Shown here in pieces: positions 6,022-13,182 of a stretch of DNA of 13,182 nucleotides. Where the stretch lies: positions 1 through 13,182 of the forward strand of contig CAMODS010000014.1 of assembly GCA_946611525.1 (NCBI GenBank), written 5' to 3'. Below the pieces are notes generated by a model that was not told where the DNA came from, did not search any database, and was given only the letters and a program-made list of their open reading frames with translations. Every line of letters starts with the position of its first letter. The stretch's first letter is position 1. This DNA is from an uncultured Lachnospiraceae bacterium. GTDB lineage: Bacteria; Bacillota; Clostridia; Lachnospirales; Lachnospiraceae. The position numbers were made by a program, and so were the translations under genes.

Positions 6022-6644
6022 ATCAGAAACTGACTGAGGAAAAACAAAGATTGATCCTGGAGACAGCCACCGAGGAGTTTGGAGAAAAGGGACTCTTCAG
6101 ATCCAGCATCAGATCCATCGCGAAAAAATCAGGGGTCAGCGTAGGGGTGATATATAAATACTACGCTGACAAGGAGGCTCTGTTTTTTGCGTGTTTGGAT
6201 CACAGCATGGAGAGTCTCTCCGAGGTGCTTTCGGCAGCTGCGGATGAAGCGTCTTCTTTAGAGGACATGATGCGTGGATTGATTCACGCATGTATAGTAT
6301 ACGCCAGGGAACATGAGGCGTATTTTAGGATGTATCACAGCATCACATCAGCGGAAAGCGGTGCGGATGCAGGGGAGATCGCGAGACGTATCGAGAGTGA
6401 GACGGCAGCGGTATATACGGGGGTTGTAAAAAAAGCGGCATCAAAGGGACTTGTGGATAAGAATTACGACCCGGCGATGATCGCTTTTTTCTTTGACAAC
6501 CTTCTTATGATGCTGCATTTTTCACTTAGCTGCGACTACTATAAAAACCGTATGAGCATCTATCTGGGAGACGGGGTGGACGAAGGCCTCCTCGAGAAGC
6601 AGCTGCTGTCGTTTATCATGCACGGTATTGCGAAAAGATCATGA
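6018..6644 (+). CDS. TetR/AcrR family transcriptional regulator
   Basis: This 208-residue protein has a standard TetR N-terminus: ILETATEEFGEKGLFRSSIR (13-32) leads into the helix-turn-helix at about 29-49, with IAKKSGVSVGVIYKYYADKE (34-53) as the recognition region. The remaining 150 residues are the helical ligand-binding and dimer domain. An open frame extends upstream to 5889 inside the aldolase gene, but the TetR fold starts at MNQKLTEEKQ. The ATG at 6018 overlaps the aldolase stop (ATGA), and there is no clear Shine-Dalgarno site, so I use 6018 and infer translational coupling. It is probably the local repressor, acting at the palindrome 3306-3323 and released by a pathway metabolite; the ligand cannot be read from sequence. 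Being the third gene of the operon means its level rises with the enzymes, a negative-feedback layout. Confidence 0.92.
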   Translation: MNQKLTEEKQRLILETATEEFGEKGLFRSSIRSIAKKSGVSVGVIYKYYADKEALFFACLDHSMESLSEVLSAAADEASSLEDMMRGLIHACIVYAREHEAYFRMYHSITSAESGADAGEIARRIESETAAVYTGVVKKAASKGLVDKNYDPAMIAFFFDNLLMMLHFSLSCDYYKNRMSIYLGDGVDEGLLEKQLLSFIMHGIAKRS

Positions 6645-6676
6645 TCTTAAGCACTCGAGAATCAGGGAGAGAGTAA

Positions 6677-8281
6677 ATGTCAGAAAAATACGTGATCGCC
6701 TACGATATAGGCACCACCGGTATAAAGACCTGTGTTTTTAAGATAGATAAAAGCATAGAGCTTATCGCCGGCGCTACCTATGAGTACGGTCTATATGTTT
6801 TGGACAACGGGGGAGCAGAGCAGGACACCGAGGAATGGTGGACTGCTATGAAGGAGTCCACAAAAACAGTCTTAAAAAAGAGCGGTATTGACGCGAACAT
6901 GATAAGCGGTATCTCATTTTGTTCCCAGATGCAGGGGCTGGTACTGGTAGATAAGGATGGGAATCCACTGAGGCGTCCCATGAGCTATATGGACCAGCGT
7001 GCAACAGAGGAGATAAAACGCGGTATCGCAAACGGCGTACAGATCGCAGGAGCTAATATCTTAAAGCTTATCCCTTCACTAAAGATAACAGGTGCGGTAT
7101 CCAGTTCGGTTAAGGATCCCATGTGGAAGTACAAATGGGTTGAAGCCCACGAACCTGAGGTGTTTTCAAAGATCCACAAGTGGCTTGATGTAAAGGAATA
7201 TTTCATCCTTAGGTGTACCGGTGAGTTTGTGATGACCGAGGACTCGGCTTACGGCACACTTTTGTACGATACCAGGCAGGGACACCGGGGCTGGAGCAAA
7301 AAGCTTTGTGATATGTTTGGGATAAATATGTCCCATCTTCCCAGGATCATAGCCACCACGGACAAGGCCGGAGAGCTTTTGCCCAGGGCGGCAGAGGAGC
7401 TTTCACTGGTGCCGGGCATACCGGTGTTTGGCGGTGGCGGAGATGCCACGCTGATAGGAGTGGGAGCAGGCTGTGTCAGGACGGGAGATACACATATTTA
7501 TTCCGGGACTTCCGGGTGGGTCATTACCATAGTTGATCACCAGATGGTGGATGCGGACAACATGATCGCCGCCATCGTGGGAGCCCAGGCCGACAAGTAC
7601 AACTATTTCGCTGAGATGGAGACTGCCGGGAAGTGTCTGGAGTGGGTGAAAAATCACCTGGCTCTTGATGAGATCGGAGTCTATCTTGAACATAACGACA
7701 TCACAGGATCTCCGGAAAAGGTTTATACCAGCCTCTACGAGTACATGACCCAGGTAGTGGCAGAGGAGCCTGCCGGAGCAAACGGAGTGATCTTTACTCC
7801 CTGGCTTCACGGTAACCGCTGTCCCTTTGAGGATCCATGTGCCAGAGGCATGTTTTTCAATGTCTCTCTTGAAAACGGAAAGCGGGATATGATAAGGGCT
7901 GTCCTTGAAGGAGTGTGCTATCACATCAGATGGATGCTTGAGTGCCAGAAGAAAAAGATCGATATCAAGGATCCTGTCAGATTTGTGGGAGGCGGAGCCC
8001 TTTCGGATGTGACCAGCCAGATCTTGGCTGATATCACGGGACATACCATTGAGGTGGTAAACAGCCCGCAAAACGTTGGATCCGTTGGTGCCGCAGCCAT
8101 CATGGCAGTAGGACTTGGGGTGGTGGATACCATGGAGGATATAGCGGGGCTCATTCCTGCGGAAAAGATCTTTTATCCGCGGGACAAGCATAAGGATGTT
8201 TACGACCGGCAGTTTGAGGTCTTCAAAGACCTCTACCGCATGAACAAGAAAAACTTTGCCAGACTAAATGCTATTAACTGA
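6677..8281 (+). CDS. FGGY family carbohydrate kinase (xylulokinase-like)
   Basis: This 534-residue sugar kinase has the two-domain hexokinase/actin fold. Landmarks in order are the phosphate-1 motif YDIGTTGIKT (9-18), MDQRA (105-109) at the sugar site, FGGGGDATLIGVGAG (251-265) with the likely catalytic base Asp256, SGTSGW (276-281) as phosphate-2 motif, and the adenosine motif FVGGGALSD (436-444). PQNVGSVGAAAIMAVGLG (464-481) matches the C-terminal family signature. Length is slightly above the roughly 500 residues of xylulokinases. It transfers ATP phosphate to a ketose, polyol or related compound; overall it looks closest to xylulokinases, but substrate specificity in FGGY kinases does not follow overall similarity, so no symbol is given. 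AGGGAG (6664-6669) precedes the ATG, and the gap from TetR is 32 bp. With the aldolase upstream, it suggests kinase-then-aldolase cleavage. Confidence 0.92.
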   Translation: MSEKYVIAYDIGTTGIKTCVFKIDKSIELIAGATYEYGLYVLDNGGAEQDTEEWWTAMKESTKTVLKKSGIDANMISGISFCSQMQGLVLVDKDGNPLRRPMSYMDQRATEEIKRGIANGVQIAGANILKLIPSLKITGAVSSSVKDPMWKYKWVEAHEPEVFSKIHKWLDVKEYFILRCTGEFVMTEDSAYGTLLYDTRQGHRGWSKKLCDMFGINMSHLPRIIATTDKAGELLPRAAEELSLVPGIPVFGGGGDATLIGVGAGCVRTGDTHIYSGTSGWVITIVDHQMVDADNMIAAIVGAQADKYNYFAEMETAGKCLEWVKNHLALDEIGVYLEHNDITGSPEKVYTSLYEYMTQVVAEEPAGANGVIFTPWLHGNRCPFEDPCARGMFFNVSLENGKRDMIRAVLEGVCYHIRWMLECQKKKIDIKDPVRFVGGGALSDVTSQILADITGHTIEVVNSPQNVGSVGAAAIMAVGLGVVDTMEDIAGLIPAEKIFYPRDKHKDVYDRQFEVFKDLYRMNKKNFARLNAIN

Positions 8282-8328
8282 GGGTGTTCGGTCGAAGAAT
8301 CTTTTAGTATTAAAAAATGGGAGGGATT

Positions 8329-8784
8329 ATGGAAAAGAAAAAAGAAACCATGAGGGCGATAAAGTTCACGCTGTTTTCGATATCTGCGGGACTGGTGGAG
8401 ACGGTGGTGTTTTCGGTGCTGGAGCTTTTGACAGACAGTCCGTACTGGTTCTGTTATCTGACGGCACTGGTGCTTTCGGTGTTGTGGAACTTTACACTCA
8501 ATCGACAGTTCACCTTTCAGTCGGCCAATAATGTGCCCATCGCCATGCTAAAGGTGGCAGCATTTTACGCAGTGTTTACTCCCGTGACCACCATTGGGGG
8601 CAACTATCTGGCAGAGACTGTGGGGGTAAATGATTTCATAGTTATGGTTATTACCATGCTTTTGAATTTTGTTACAGAGTATCTTTATGACAGGTTCTTT
8701 GTCTTTGGTGCATCCCTGGATACCAACGACCGTGCACGAAGAGGACAGGAGGGAGAAGAAATGCCGCTGTCCCATGCTAAATGA
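8329..8784 (+). CDS. GtrA-like four-helix membrane protein
   Basis: This 151-residue protein has four hydrophobic segments, at about residues 11-31, 40-58, 72-92 and 100-118. It carries the GtrA-family signature NFTLNRQFTF (54-63), with an echo NFVTEYLYDRFFVF (113-126) after the fourth helix, as in other GtrA (PF04138) proteins. Better-studied members are linked to moving lipid-linked sugars across the membrane for cell-surface glycosylation; many others are of unknown role. The ATG at 8317 would add four residues, but GGGAGGG (8319-8325) lies directly before the ATG at 8329, so I use 8329. The C-terminal tail (about 127-151) is hydrophilic. It lies 47 bp after the kinase with no terminator between, so it is probably the last gene of the operon. 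Its link to the metabolic genes is unclear. Confidence 0.85.
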   Translation: MEKKKETMRAIKFTLFSISAGLVETVVFSVLELLTDSPYWFCYLTALVLSVLWNFTLNRQFTFQSANNVPIAMLKVAAFYAVFTPVTTIGGNYLAETVGVNDFIVMVITMLLNFVTEYLYDRFFVFGASLDTNDRARRGQEGEEMPLSHAK

Positions 8785-8792
8785 AAATATAA

Positions 8793-8821
8793 TTGCAATA
8801 TGGATAAAATCCGAGTATAAT
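8793..8821 (+). promoter_or_regulatory. Likely promoter of the ABC-F gene, overlapping the upstream terminator
   Basis: TTGCAA (8793-8798, four of six) and a perfect TATAAT (8816-8821) are 17 bp apart. The expected start near 8828 lies inside the terminator hairpin at 8819-8847, so a transcript made here lacks most of the 5' arm and would not be stopped. Another TATAAT at 8788-8793 has no good -35. Confidence 0.65.
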
Positions 8822-8852
8822 CGTATCGTTGTTTTGACGGTACGATTTTTTT
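8819..8852 (+). terminator. Intrinsic terminator of the aminotransferase-to-GtrA operon
   Basis: AATCGTATCGT (8819-8829) pairs with ACGGTACGATT (8837-8847), eleven pairs including one G-T wobble, around the loop TGTTTTG. A run of seven Ts (8846-8852) completes it. It lies 34 bp after the GtrA stop codon. Confidence 0.85.
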
Positions 8853-8906
8853 ACAGTCGGGAAAAATACCCGTCCTTCCGGGGCGGAATTGAATAAGGAG
8901 ATAGTA

Positions 8907-10547
8907 ATGATTCAGGCAGCAAATGTAACACTGCGTATAGGAAAAAAGGCCCTTTTTGAAGACGTAAACATTAAGTTTACAGAGGGCAACTGCTACGGAC
9001 TTATCGGGGCAAACGGAGCCGGTAAATCCACATTTTTAAAGATACTTTCCGGAAAGTTAGAGCCCACCAACGGTGATGTGGTGATGACTCCCGGTGACAG
9101 ACTTTCTGTGTTGGAGCAGGACCATTTTAAATATGACGAGCTGACTGTTCTTGATACTGTTATACAGGGCAACGGAAAGCTCTATGATATAATGAAGGAA
9201 AAGGACGCCATCTATGCCAAGGAGGATTTCTCCGATGAGGATGGGATCAGGGCTTCCGAGCTGGAGGCAGAGTTTGCAGAGATGGATGGCTGGAATGCGG
9301 AGAGTGATGCAGCAACACTGTTAAACGGTCTGGGCATCCCCACAGAGTTTCACTATACTTTAATGAAGGACATGGATTCCGCCATGAAGGTAAAGGTGCT
9401 TTTGGCACGTGCACTTTTCGGCAATCCCGACATTCTGCTTTTGGACGAGCCTACCAACCATCTTGATCTGGATGCGATCGGCTGGCTCGAAGAATTCCTT
9501 ATCAATTTTGACAATACTGTAATCGTGGTATCCCACGACAGATACTTCCTTAATAAGGTATGCACCCATACCGCTGATATCGATTACGGCAAGATCCAGC
9601 TCTATGCAGGAAACTACGATTTCTGGTATGAGTCCAGCCAGCTTATCATGAAGCAGCGCAAGGAAGCCAACAAGAAAAAAGAGGAGCAGATCAAGGAACT
9701 GCAGGAATTTATCCAGAGATTCTCCGCAAATGCAAGTAAGTCAAAGCAGGCTACTTCCAGAAAGCGCGCCCTTGAAAAGATCGAGCTGGATGACATCAGA
9801 CCTTCATCCAGAAAATATCCCTACATCGATTTCAGACCCAACCGGGAGATCGGAAACGAGGTTCTTGAGGTTCATGACCTTTGCAAGACCATCGATGGGG
9901 TAAAGATTTTGGACAACATCAGCTTTACCCTTAACCATGATGACAAGGTTGCCTTTGTGGGAAGTAACGAGGCGGCAAAGACCGTTTTGTTCCAGATCCT
10001 TATGGGAGAGATGGAGCCGGACAGCGGTGATTTCAAGTGGGGTGTTACCACATCCCAGTCTTATTTCCCTAAGGACAATACAAAGATATTTGATACGGAT
10101 CTTATCATCGTTGACTGGCTCACACAGTTTTCCGAGATCAAGGATGCAACCTATGTCCGTGGCTTTTTGGGACGTATGCTTTTTGCCGGAGATGACGGTG
10201 TAAAAAAGATGAAGGTCCTTTCCGGAGGTGAGAAGGTGCGAGTGCTTTTGTCCCGTATGATGATCGAGGGCTCAAATGTTTTGCTTTTGGACGAGCCCAC
10301 CGACCATTTGGACATGGAGGCTATCACTGCACTTAATGAGGGCTTAAAAAAATTCCCCGGCGTGCTTCTTTTCTCATCCCGTGATCATCAGATCGTGGAG
10401 ACCACGGCAAACCGCATCATGGAAATCCTGCCTGACGGCAGCATGATCGACAAGATCACTACCTACGACGAGTACTTGGAGTCTGATGAGATGGCAAGGA
10501 AGCGTACGGTCTACGCCACCACAGCCGAGGAAGAGGAAGACGACTGA
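8907..10547 (+). CDS. ABC-F family ATPase, YkpA/YbiT-like
   Basis: This 546-residue soluble protein has two ATP-binding domains and no membrane segment, as in ABC-F ribosome-associated ATPases. Domain 1 has Walker A GANGAGKST (34-42), Walker B with LLLDEPTNHLD and a canonical SHDR switch. Its signature is degenerate (MKDMDSAMKVKVLLARALF instead of LSGGQ), as in the YbiT group. A charged linker rich in Lys and Glu follows, including KQRKEANKKKEEQIKELQEF. Domain 2 has an atypical Walker A, GSNEAAKT (352-359), an intact LSGGEKVR signature, LLLDEPTDHLD, and an altered switch SSRDHQ, where Arg492 takes the usual His position. To my recollection a GxxxxAKT Walker A is normal for YkpA-like proteins. 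The TTG at 8889 would add six residues; AAGGAG (8895-8900) before the ATG at 8907 decides the start. Known members act on translation or ribosome states; antibiotic resistance is not indicated by sequence. Confidence 0.92.
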   Translation: MIQAANVTLRIGKKALFEDVNIKFTEGNCYGLIGANGAGKSTFLKILSGKLEPTNGDVVMTPGDRLSVLEQDHFKYDELTVLDTVIQGNGKLYDIMKEKDAIYAKEDFSDEDGIRASELEAEFAEMDGWNAESDAATLLNGLGIPTEFHYTLMKDMDSAMKVKVLLARALFGNPDILLLDEPTNHLDLDAIGWLEEFLINFDNTVIVVSHDRYFLNKVCTHTADIDYGKIQLYAGNYDFWYESSQLIMKQRKEANKKKEEQIKELQEFIQRFSANASKSKQATSRKRALEKIELDDIRPSSRKYPYIDFRPNREIGNEVLEVHDLCKTIDGVKILDNISFTLNHDDKVAFVGSNEAAKTVLFQILMGEMEPDSGDFKWGVTTSQSYFPKDNTKIFDTDLIIVDWLTQFSEIKDATYVRGFLGRMLFAGDDGVKKMKVLSGGEKVRVLLSRMMIEGSNVLLLDEPTDHLDMEAITALNEGLKKFPGVLLFSSRDHQIVETTANRIMEILPDGSMIDKITTYDEYLESDEMARKRTVYATTAEEEEDD

Positions 10548-10558
10548 CTATCCCCGCC

Positions 10559-10585
10559 ATCCTGTGCGCAGCGAAGGATCTTTTT
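10559..10585 (+). terminator. Weak candidate terminator after the ABC-F gene
   Basis: ATCCT (10559-10563) and AGGAT (10575-10579) can pair around an 11-nt loop, followed by C and five Ts (10581-10585). It begins 12 bp after the stop codon, where a terminator is expected, but the stem is short. Confidence 0.45.
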
Positions 10586-10618
10586 AAAAAAACAGTATAT
10601 TTTTTCAAAAAAAAGTTA

Positions 10619-10624
10619 TATAAT
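10619..10624 (+). promoter_or_regulatory. Candidate -10 of the pyruvate:ferredoxin oxidoreductase promoter
   Basis: A perfect TATAAT lies at 10619-10624, preceded by long A and T tracts (10581-10614) that could act as an UP element. The -35 region at 17-bp spacing is only TATATT (10596-10601), so the call rests on the -10 and A/T tracts. The expected start near 10631 leaves a leader of about 100 nt. Confidence 0.5.
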
Positions 10625-10651
10625 GGAATCCGTGCGAACATGTTTTGCGTG

Positions 10652-10685
10652 AAAGAGGGGCAAGAGGGTTTCTGCGCTCTTTTTT
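10652..10685 (+). promoter_or_regulatory. Leader hairpin with T run before the oxidoreductase gene, possible attenuator
   Basis: AAAGAG (10652-10657) pairs with CTCTTT (10677-10682), and GCA (10660-10662) can pair with TGC (10673-10675) inside. A run of six Ts covers 10680-10685. This terminator-like shape lies between the likely promoter and the start codon at 10731. The stem is imperfect and no clear antiterminator is seen. Confidence 0.35.
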
Positions 10686-10730
10686 CGCGATTTAATAAAC
10701 ATAGTATGAAAAGTAAAGAAGGAGGCAAAC

Positions 10731-13182
10731 ATGATCAAAAGACCTATGAAAACCATGGACGGCAATCAGGCTGCAGCACATGCATCCTATGCCTTCACAG
10801 AAGTGGCTGCGATGTATCCCATCACTCCGTCTTCTGTTATGCCCGAGCATGTAGATGAGTGGGCAAATGCCGGCAGAAAGAACCTTTTCGGCCAGACAGT
10901 ACAGATTACAGAGATGCAGTCTGAGGCTGGTGCAGCAGGTGCTGTACACGGTGCACTTGCAGCAGGTGCTCTTACCACTACTTATACAGCTTCTCAGGGA
11001 CTGTTACTGATGATCCCCAACCTGTACAAGATCGCAGGTGAGGGACTTCCCGGAGTATTCAATGTATCTGCACGTTGTGTAGCTACACATGCTCTCAACA
11101 TCTTCGGCGACCATTCAGACGTATATGCATGCCGTCAGACAGGCTGTGCTATGCTCTGTGAGTCATCTGTTCAGGAGGTTATGGACCTGACACCCGTAGC
11201 ATACGGTTCAGCTATCGAGGGCAAGGTTCCCTTCATCAACTTCTTTGACGGTTTCCGTACTTCCCACGAGATCCAGAAGATCGAAGCATGGGAGTATGAC
11301 CAGCTCGAGGACATTATGCCTTGGGACAAGGTTGAGGAGTTCAAAAAGAACGCTCTTAACCCTTGCGCACCCAAGGAGATGGGTTCAGCTCAGAACCCTG
11401 ATCTGTTCTTCCAGTCACGTGAGGCTTGCAACAGCTACTATGATGAGCTGCCTGCAGTCGTTACTAAGTACATGGACAAGATCAATGAGAAGCTTGGCAC
11501 AGATTACAAGCTCTTCAATTACTATGGTGCTGCTGATGCAGAAAAGATCATCATCGCTATGGGTTCAGTTTGTGAGACCATCGATGAGACCATCGATTAT
11601 CTGACAAAGCAGGGCGAGAAGGTCGGTGTTGTAAAGGTTCGTCTTTACAGACCTTTCGTTAAGGATGCTCTCGTTGCAGCTATCCCTGATTCAGTTAAGA
11701 AGATCTACGTACTTGACCGTACAAAGGAGCCCGGTTCATTTGGTGAGCCTCTCTTCCTTGACGTTGTTGCTGCTCTTAAGGGCACAAAGTTTGACGGTGT
11801 TACAGTATTCGGCGGACGTTACGGCCTTGGTTCCAAGGATACCACTCCTGCTGATATCATCGCTACATATCACAACGAGGACAAGGAGAGATTTACACTT
11901 TCCATCACTGATGATGTTACAAATCTTTCACTTCCCCGTACAGAGAACCCTGTTACCGCTCCCGAGGGAACCACAGCTTGTAAGTTCTGGGGCCTTGGTG
12001 CTGATGGTACCGTTGGTGCTAACAAGAACTCCATCAAGATCATCGGTGACAACACCGACATGTACGCTCAGGCATACTTTGATTATGACTCCAAGAAGTC
12101 AGGCGGCGTAACCATTTCCCACCTGCGCTTCGGTCATACTCCGATAAAGAGCACATACCTTATCAGCCAGGCTAACTTCGTTGCCTGCCATTGTACAGCT
12201 TATATCTATAAGTACAACATGGTTCAGGATCTGGTTCCCGGCGGCACCTTCCTTTTCAACACCCAGTGGAGCGTTGATGAGTTAGATGAAAAGCTTCCCG
12301 GCCAGGTTAAGAGATATATCGCTGAGAACAACATCAACTTCTACATCATTGATGGCGTTAAGATCGGTAAGGAGATCGGACTTGGAAAACGTATCAATAC
12401 AGTACTCCAGTCAGCATTCTTCTCACTTACCAAGCTCATCCCTGAGGAAGAAGTTATCAAGCTTATGAAGGACGCTGCTACAAAGTCCTACTCCAAGAAG
12501 GGTGATGACATCGTTAAGATGAACCATGACGCTATCGATGCAGGTGCTACAGCTTATATCAAGGTTGACGTACCCGAGTCATGGAAGAACTGCGGCGATG
12601 ATGACTTCTCCAAGGAAGTTAAGGGTGATTCCGATGCAGCTGATTTCGTTCGCAATATCCAGCAGAAGGTTAACGGCCAGATGGGTAACACCATTCCCGT
12701 ATCTGTTGTCAAGACCTATGTAGATGGTTCCACACCTTCCGGTACAGCTGCTTTTGAGAAGCGTGGTGTGGCTACAGACGTTCCTGTTTGGGATGTTGAC
12801 AAGTGCATCCAGTGTAACCGCTGCTCATATGTATGTCCTCATGCAGTTATCCGTCCCGTAGCTATGACAGCTGATGAGGCTGCAAAGGCTCCCGAGGGAA
12901 TGACCTGCAAGGATATGACAGGCATGCCCGATTACAAGTTCTCCATCGTTATTTCCGCATTTGACTGCACAGGCTGCGGTTCCTGCGTAAATGTTTGTCC
13001 TGCAAAGGAGAAGGCTATCTCCATGCAGTCCTTCGAAGAGAACGAGAAGGAGCAGGAGTACTTCGATTATGCAGTTACTCTTCCTGAGAAGGCAGATGTT
13101 GTTGAGAAGTTCAAGATCGACTCTGTCAAGGGCTCACAGTTCAAGCAGCCTCTCCTTGAGTTCTCAGGAGCATGCGGCGGCT
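10731..13182 (+). CDS. nifJ: Pyruvate:ferredoxin (flavodoxin) oxidoreductase, N-terminal 817 codons, 3' truncated by the window edge
   Basis: This enzyme oxidatively decarboxylates pyruvate with CoA to acetyl-CoA and CO2, passing electrons to ferredoxin. The frame is open without a stop from ATG 10731 to the window end, about 70% of the usual length near 1175. Domain I has YPITPSS (29-35), with Thr32, Glu65 and Arg115 matching known active-site positions of the Desulfovibrio africanus enzyme. Domain II follows, then the gamma domain with HLRFGHTPIKSTYLISQA, the EKR region, and a two-cluster ferredoxin domain: CIQCNRCSYVCP (692-703) and CTGCGSCVNVCP (746-757). The last codons, FSGACGG, begin the Cys region of the TPP domain, which lies outside with the third cluster. 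AAGGAGG (10719-10725) is five bases before the ATG. By eye, codon choice is biased to GTT, GCT, CGT and AAG compared with neighbours, as expected for a very highly expressed gene. Confidence 0.97.
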   Translation, partial: MIKRPMKTMDGNQAAAHASYAFTEVAAMYPITPSSVMPEHVDEWANAGRKNLFGQTVQITEMQSEAGAAGAVHGALAAGALTTTYTASQGLLLMIPNLYKIAGEGLPGVFNVSARCVATHALNIFGDHSDVYACRQTGCAMLCESSVQEVMDLTPVAYGSAIEGKVPFINFFDGFRTSHEIQKIEAWEYDQLEDIMPWDKVEEFKKNALNPCAPKEMGSAQNPDLFFQSREACNSYYDELPAVVTKYMDKINEKLGTDYKLFNYYGAADAEKIIIAMGSVCETIDETIDYLTKQGEKVGVVKVRLYRPFVKDALVAAIPDSVKKIYVLDRTKEPGSFGEPLFLDVVAALKGTKFDGVTVFGGRYGLGSKDTTPADIIATYHNEDKERFTLSITDDVTNLSLPRTENPVTAPEGTTACKFWGLGADGTVGANKNSIKIIGDNTDMYAQAYFDYDSKKSGGVTISHLRFGHTPIKSTYLISQANFVACHCTAYIYKYNMVQDLVPGGTFLFNTQWSVDELDEKLPGQVKRYIAENNINFYIIDGVKIGKEIGLGKRINTVLQSAFFSLTKLIPEEEVIKLMKDAATKSYSKKGDDIVKMNHDAIDAGATAYIKVDVPESWKNCGDDDFSKEVKGDSDAADFVRNIQQKVNGQMGNTIPVSVVKTYVDGSTPSGTAAFEKRGVATDVPVWDVDKCIQCNRCSYVCPHAVIRPVAMTADEAAKAPEGMTCKDMTGMPDYKFSIVISAFDCTGCGSCVNVCPAKEKAISMQSFEENEKEQEYFDYAVTLPEKADVVEKFKIDSVKGSQFKQPLLEFSGACGG

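Noticed and set aside
7403..8191. Reverse-strand open frame of 262 codons opposite the kinase gene
   Set aside because: The + strand kinase is complete with all family motifs. The reverse product shows no domain and has no ribosome-binding site.
11245..12723. Several + strand open frames of 60-148 codons inside the oxidoreductase gene
   Set aside because: They are out-of-frame shadows of a gene with strong codon bias. The oxidoreductase frame reads through them without a stop.
10731..13182. Possible frameshift in the oxidoreductase gene
   Set aside because: I translated the whole stretch by codon. It is one open frame to the window edge with all expected motifs, and the missing C-terminus is due to the window end.

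Overview
The window looks like chromosomal DNA of an anaerobic Clostridia species, most likely Lachnospiraceae. The base composition is moderate, every gene is on the + strand, Shine-Dalgarno sites are strong (AAGGAGG type), and promoters are of the sigma-A kind. The gene content also fits: a NifJ-type pyruvate:ferredoxin oxidoreductase, a PadR/HAAS-membrane/DUF4097 trio, a YkpA/YbiT-like ABC-F protein and a DUF711 (PFL) protein. The taxon is an inference from protein character, not from a search.

Layout: (1) 1-813 is the 3' part of a PFL/DUF711 protein, followed by an intrinsic terminator. (2) 962-3263 is a compact three-gene operon: a consensus promoter with three tandem 14-bp repeats just downstream of the -10, a PadR regulator, a six-helix membrane protein with an N-terminal HAAS-like domain, and a membrane-anchored DUF4097 protein with a strict 19-residue repeat. 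It ends in a terminator. (3) 3266-8852 is a five-gene operon: a class III (GSA-aminomutase-like) aminotransferase, a class II aldolase with a duplicated zinc-less C-terminal section, a TetR regulator, an FGGY carbohydrate kinase and a GtrA-like membrane protein. It has a good promoter, a perfect TetR-type palindrome near the transcription start, a 75-nt imperfect hairpin between the first two genes, and a terminator. (4) 8793-10547 is an ABC-F ATPase whose likely promoter is nested in the preceding terminator. (5) 10559-13182 is a weak terminator, a promoter, a leader with a possible attenuator hairpin, and the first 817 codons of pyruvate:ferredoxin oxidoreductase, which runs off the window.

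The most interesting part is the 3.3-8.85 kb operon. Aminotransferase plus FGGY kinase plus class II aldolase reads as a route in which an amino-sugar or amino-polyol is deaminated to a keto compound (or the reverse), phosphorylated, and cleaved by retro-aldol reaction into C2/C3 units, under a TetR repressor acting at 3306-3323. No isomerase, dehydrogenase or transporter is encoded with it, and I do not recognise this gene set as a characterised pathway. Substrate and direction are unknown.
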